From: Protula sp. h YS-2021
Taxonomy: Eukaryota; Annelida; Polychaeta; Sabellida; Serpulidae
NCBI GenBank assembly: GCA_949752745.1
Contig: OX457031.1
Span: 44,580,269-44,644,268, forward strand
DNA length: 64,000 bases
Reading direction: 5' to 3'
A model generated the notes under the pieces. That model saw only the letters and a list, made by a program, of their open reading frames with translations, was not told the DNA's origin and did no database searches. Positions 58,601 to 64,000 of this stretch are shown here, piece after piece. The position numbers were made by a program, and so were the translations under genes. Position 1 is the stretch's first letter, and each line of letters starts with the position of its first letter.

Positions 58601-61600
58601 TAGATGTTGCATTATAACTTTAGAACGTCTGCCTTGTGTATTTTTTTACTTTTGAGTTGAAAAACTCCCTGAAAACTTTGTCTAATTTGTTATATAGAGT
58701 CCTAAATGTTAATATTTTATTTACTGTGATGTTTTTATATGTTGCTTCGTTATTATGTTAATTGTTTATTAAGAAGTCCTTTTAGTAAATTATTTGGTCT
58801 TAGATCCCATACTTACAAGTTTATCCAGATATTTCTTTGCACTTATACAATTGGTCTGTATGCATGATCCAATAGTATTAAATCGTGGGCTGTACAAGCC
58901 TGTGGACAGAGATTCTGGATTTGAATGGACTGAGTATTAAAGTTCTTTTTCATGGTTGTCGCTTTTGTCATTGACTTCATTGAATTTATGTTTCCTTATT
59001 TACCATATATCACCTTACTGAGACGTCTGCAGGTTGAAAACCACCTGATAGAAGTTGCTCGCAGAAACGGGGAAAACAGCTGCTATAAAATAAAATATAA
59101 AATATAAATAAAATACAAGTAAAATATAAAAATAAAATGGCCCAAAATTTTGGAAAGCATATAAATAGCTAGCATATTAAATACATGCAAAAATAATAAC
59201 TCCACAAACAGAAACAATAAACATTTTAAAATGCCTTAAAATCAAAATTAAAACATTGAATAATTAAGCACATAAGCTGTGTAAGTACACAATAACATAT
59301 GAAAGAGAACTAAGGGTCCTAATTAACCCTGTAAATGACCATATGTATTTGTTTCAGAGTGTTATTGATTTTACTGAATCGGAAATTCTACTAAATTCTA
59401 CATATCGTTTTCTTACACTATTAATGTCTGTTTGCAAACAGATGTCGTTCAGATTAGTGTTTTTTTAATAAAAAGTTTTAAATGACCACTAGCCACACAT
59501 ATGGCAATATTGTTTTAGATTGTGACATTTGGATTTATTTTAACTTATTAAATATGAAGAATTCATAGGCAAAAACACAAGGGCAGACAAATGCTAAATT
59601 CGTTAAGTTTAAATGTGTACCATATCACAAAAGGAAAAATATAAATGCCATGTCACCCTCTCGTGTTAACATCACCAAAAAATATAAAATCTTTGTGCAA
59701 TGTGCGTGACTATCTGTTAAAAAGACACAACCAATTTCAATTGGTTCCAATGAAATATTTTACGGCACAACAATTAGGAATAATGAATTTTTACAGTAAA
59801 CCATTTTAGTTTTAAAATTGTTCTAGAGTTTTGATCAACTTACTTCATTATTAAGGAAATAACACAATTTATGAGGCATAATGATAATCAAAAGTTTTGA
59901 TCCAACCATGAATTAGCTCTCACTACTATGATTTGAAACAACAAATTCATATTATTATGGGCCAAGAAGAGATTTTTCTGATATTCTTTTGCCATTTCTA
60001 TAATTGCACACAAAAAGTTTATTAGTCCATAGACTTCACTAATACAATACAATAGATCTGCTGAGATTTGTTAAAGTAAGAAACTTGTTGTTTAAATGGC
60101 CTATGCTCAGCATTTATTTTAGTGACTGAAACAGGCGTGATCTGTTTAATAGTAACAAAAGTATATGAAGATATTTTTAGCAAATTAGGCATCAGTTTCT
60201 CTTGGATATGATGGCATACTTTTAAATTCAAGTGAAGTCTTTGACACCATTTAGATTTAGATTTGGTAAATTTCTGAAAAAAAAATTCTTTCGGCCTTAA
60301 AGAGGCTCGATGCCTTCAAAGCTTTAAAATAAAATTTATATGGTTATATATGGAATAATATACAGATATATATTAAATACATATATGTAAAACAAACTTC
60401 ATTTCTCACTGTTCCTTACCTACAACAGATTTTAATGCTTGCTTCCAAAATTAGTAGTTTATAATATCATATAACCTGACCGTGTGTTATATATTATGAG
60501 TTAAAAAACAGATAATGTTATGTTTGCGTAGTAGAAGCTACAAATAACCGATTACCAAATCGTGCCGCAGTCTTACACAAAATCGTATCTACTTTCCTCA
60601 TCATCAGCAATGTCTTTCTTTTTTCTTTCTTTCTTTCTTTTAAATATAATTTTGGGGCAAAGACTTCTTAATACAATTTTTATCCTGCTAAAAGCCGATT
60701 AAATAAAAGCCTCTCAACAAATGTTAGTCACGGTGAAAAGCACTATATAAGGGCGGTTCCTGCTGTGTAGAAATAAAAAAACGATTGTCCTAAGGAGACT
60801 TTAGAAACTTAATTAACCGTCTTTTCCTGTGCAAATTGCCAAGTTTTATATTACTGCCAGCTGCAATTATGAAACTGACTCTTTATGGCAAAGACGCGAA
60901 AGAGAAAAAAGCATGCAAGAGATAACTGAGGTAGAACTATGATATACTCTTGCTCACAACTCAAGTATGCCATGGTCCTGCCGCAATCCTTTAAGCTTAT
61001 TAGATTAAGCTGTATGAGAATAAAACAATATATGTCGTTGGAATCTTCTTTTTAATGCGAGTAATAGAAAATAATAAGAGAAAAGCTAAATCTATATGCC
61101 CGCAGTTTGTATTGAGATATTAGAAAACTGATTAAAATACCTTCCCTTTGATTATAAGTGGAGTGTTCACATCTAATTTGAATTTTGAATTTAATAAGCC
61201 ATTGATACTGAAAGATTTTACATAAACTTTGGCTGTAAACATAATTAAATTAATTGTAAAATACATCTTGTGATGAACATCTTAATTTTAAGTGATGGTA
61301 CCTTTACGGATATTTACACATAGCTAGTGTGATATAGCTCATTCTTTCAGAAGAACTTTCTACAATAAAGCATGCTGCGTCCCCAAACGACTTTAATCGT
61401 TCATTGAAGCAAGACAACAATATTTAAAACAGTGAGAACAATAGTGTCAGTCTGGACGTTTATTTGACAGTAGTTCAGCCGCATTCAGAAACCAGAAAGA
61501 ACCTGACAATATTGTGCTCACCGTTTATGTTGCAAACAACATTTAACATTTTTAATGCAGTTGCTTAAGAAATGAAATTACATCGGTTCATTCAGGCACA

Positions 61601-62148
61601 AAAAATGTTAGTACAGCTGTAATTTTTGAACTGAATGTAATTGCATTTATCCTAATGATCGAGTTAGTGATATCTGTGCAACAAATTACTCAGTTGAAAT
61701 TTCGTCTTGTGTTTTTATCCATGTAACAATGTTATGTTTATAAGAGTTTTTTGTGTTTTTTTTACTCTATTTGTCTCTTATCAATTAGTGAAGCTATGCA
61801 TCTTATGAAACTACCAGTATTTCATGCAAAGAACATTTTGGAAATAAATGTTGTTCTGAGAACCCTTAAACATTTTTGAAAATGAGATGTAATATGTGTT
61901 GTGGAGTTTGCACTATTGATAATTAGTTAACTTTGTATTACCTACAATTCTGTCTCGGTTATTGTGTGGTAACAACATAATAAATAACTCAAACATACCA
62001 TTCGTTGATGCTGCTCTTTCAAAGCAAAAAATTATGTTGCTGTATAGAAAAGTTCTAAATCTACTTATAAGAATGGCATTCTAATTTCGCTGAATCAAAA
62101 TATGTAAGATAAGATAGCTGCAATTATTATGAACAGCAGTTGTATTAA
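58601..62148. other. Low-copy AT-rich sequence downstream of the GPCR
   Basis: AT-rich with short A/T runs and a TTTC microsatellite near 60615-60640. No supported gene or mobile element. Confidence 0.5.
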
Positions 62149-62673
62149 AAACCTCTCACGACGCGCTCATCAGAAAATCCCTCTCCATACACCCAGAGAT
62201 TAAAGTGGCACTCTCGAAAGCGACTCACGGTACCTCTCAGGGCAAGAAGCGCATCCCCCACCCCGCATCACGCTATCACAGAAGCACGAAGGGAAGAAAT
62301 AGTTTTCGCCTTAAGCACAAACGCTGTTGCAATCACTACCTCACAAGCAACAGTCGACGCAGGTAATAAGGCAGCAACTAACGAAAGCGTTCGTAGGAGT
62401 AAGCACGCTTTCCTACCTCGGTACTTTCGTTTTCAGTCAGGCAAACCAACAAACCTGATGCGGGAAGCATATAGGTTGCCTGTGGGAGATATGCTCATCA
62501 ATTTTGACAACTTCACAAAATATTTGTGTATCACAGCGACTGTTCAATTTTACTGCGGTGAGGTATCAACAGACCTGAGAATACCACTGCCATCAGATCA
62601 AACTATTTCTGGCGCACCCTGCGAGAAGACTCGGTTCCCTGTCTTACTTGGCATTGACGATTGGGGACTATAA
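62149..62673 (+). pseudogene. Degenerate retroelement-like open frame
   Basis: The frame is open for 174 codons to TAA at 62671-62673, and the sequence is GC-richer than its surroundings. The last 70 codons look protein-like (LPVGDMLINFDNF, LRIPLPSDQT, RFPVLLGIDDWGL), with a PVLLGID motif like the C-terminal part of some retroelement proteases. Beyond it, about 63200-63245 reads like a pre-integrase zinc-finger remnant (FLGHMHFEKATQRL). Family assignment is weak; a fragment of LTR or BEL/gypsy-type pol is the best guess. Confidence 0.3.
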
Positions 62674-64000
62674 CATACAGATCGACACTTTTAGCAATTG
62701 ATCAATTTCACTCCCTGCGCGGACAGTAATAGTAAATGATTTTGCCAACAGTGGAAGTAGTGGAAGTTTTTGACTGTACTTAATTTCTTCAAATCAGGAG
62801 GGTTCGCTCCTCAGTTGATTCCGCATAAGCTGCTTTGTTAAAATTTGGTTTTGCTAGTGGTAATAGCTTTGGACAAGCTACGGGAGTGGGGCTTCATGTT
62901 ATAGAAACAGGCTAGTGCGATTTCAGATGGGTGACCATTGGTGGTGTTATTCCTTTTCCTGACATTCTCGTGTACAACACATATCATTTTGAGGAGGGTG
63001 GTTCTTTTTTCAGAATTGTAATCACTGCACTACCTGATACAAAGCAGATGGTCTCGTAGCACTTTTCTGGTTTAACTCTAAAAAGTGCTGCCAGATACCG
63101 AGGGAAATCGGGTAGCATAAACTATATGTTAAACTAAAGCATGAATAAGACAAGTAGTGGTACACTATAAACAACTATTGCTAAAGGCTGGGCGAGAAAT
63201 ACCACCCAAAAGTTTCTAGGGCACATGCACTTTGAGAAAGCAACTCAGCGGTTGCACCGAAGATAAAGTCTAAAATTACGACAACTAACACGGTGACATT
63301 TACATTTAAGCAAAAAAAAGGGACCACAAACACTTTTGTGAACAATTGATACTAAATATTACCGACGATATGGCTATCAAAATCAATAAAAAATCGCCAA
63401 ACAACCCGGGATGTCAAATTTTCAGTGTATTTGTATCTTACATCGACCCCCTAATTGTTTCATAAAACAATTAAACTTATACTTAACAGATCAAATACAA
63501 AATACAAACTTATCCGCTTAATTTTCACTTTCAAGAATGAGACATAGTTTGTTTACTGGACGAGGCAACGTGGTGGACAGCGTCTTCACAACGACACAGT
63601 CTCTACTTCACAGAAGAGAGTATTCAACCCATCGTCGTCCAAACGCACTGTCTGTTCCTTTAGCAAATTACACACTATTTTCTTTACCGACCTTATTAGG
63701 CGTTCCCAGACACCCCCAAAATGACTATCTGAGACTATCTATAAACTCCCACTTTATAGCCTTCTTTGCACAAACACTTTTCAACTTTGCGACATTTAAA
63801 CGCGCAATTTCTTCCTTGAGCTCCTGGTTTGCACTTATTAAATTTGAACCGTTGCCAGACCTTATGTAAGATACATAAACCTACGTATACAATATATACA
63901 TGAATCTGTGTCCATACTATCCGCGACTTCTAGGTAGACTGCACGTCTCGTTAAACAGGTAAATATCACACCGTACCGTTTCACCGTAAATCTACCTCTT
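62674..64000. other. Mostly unassigned; may contain further retroelement remains
   Basis: The 110-codon frame at 63537-63869 has no recognised domain. No gene is called up to the window end. Confidence 0.4.

Overview
The window is animal nuclear DNA: AT-rich, with no operon-like gene packing, GT-AG introns, and a dense load of eukaryotic transposons and satellites. The receptor type, the pogo- and hAT-like miniature elements, a DIRS retroelement and Helitron-like tandem-core repeats suggest a marine invertebrate, perhaps a mollusc or another lophotrochozoan. That placement is inference. No tRNA, rRNA or CRISPR was seen.

Two genes are well supported. (1) On the minus strand, 18416 down to about 13027, nine short exons with phase-compatible GT-AG junctions join into a chromatin-reader protein. 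It has a CW zinc finger, a PWWP domain, a basic Ser/Thr-rich linker and an ARID DNA-binding domain. The CW-PWWP half resembles the ZCWPW1/ZCWPW2 family; the added ARID is an unfamiliar architecture. None of the exons is conspicuous as a long ORF. (2) On the plus strand, exons 49452-49892 and 57726-58475 flank a 7.8 kb intron and encode a 396-residue rhodopsin-class peptide receptor of the allatostatin-A/galanin type. It carries V-R-Y where D-R-Y is expected.

Weaker coding evidence: a two-exon 3' gene end on minus at 5972-6146 with a poly(A) signal, a possible terminal exon on minus at 200-450, and a degenerate retroelement-like frame at 62149-62673.

Layout: 0.6-2.56 kb, satellite-like array (505 bp higher-order period). 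2.87-4.05 kb, hAT-type MITE with an 8 bp target duplication. 4.6-5.0 kb, G-run minisatellite. 5.09-5.68 kb, TTAA-flanked MITE. 6.7-12.8 kb, nested repeats: a pogo/Tigger-like element, a 5'-truncated LINE, an inverted pair of subterminal arrays and tandem-core repeats. 13.0-18.4 kb, CW-PWWP-ARID gene. 18.9-27.1 kb, microsatellites, minisatellites, foldback elements and composite repeats. 27.68-33.47 kb, a decayed DIRS-type tyrosine-recombinase retrotransposon with inverted termini and a nested MITE. 34.1-38.8 kb, a second composite repeat, a 489 bp repeat copy and tandem duplications. 39-64 kb, mostly low-copy AT-rich DNA around the receptor gene, with a second pogo-like MITE at 45.9 kb. All reading was by eye; junctions and boundaries need transcript or alignment confirmation.
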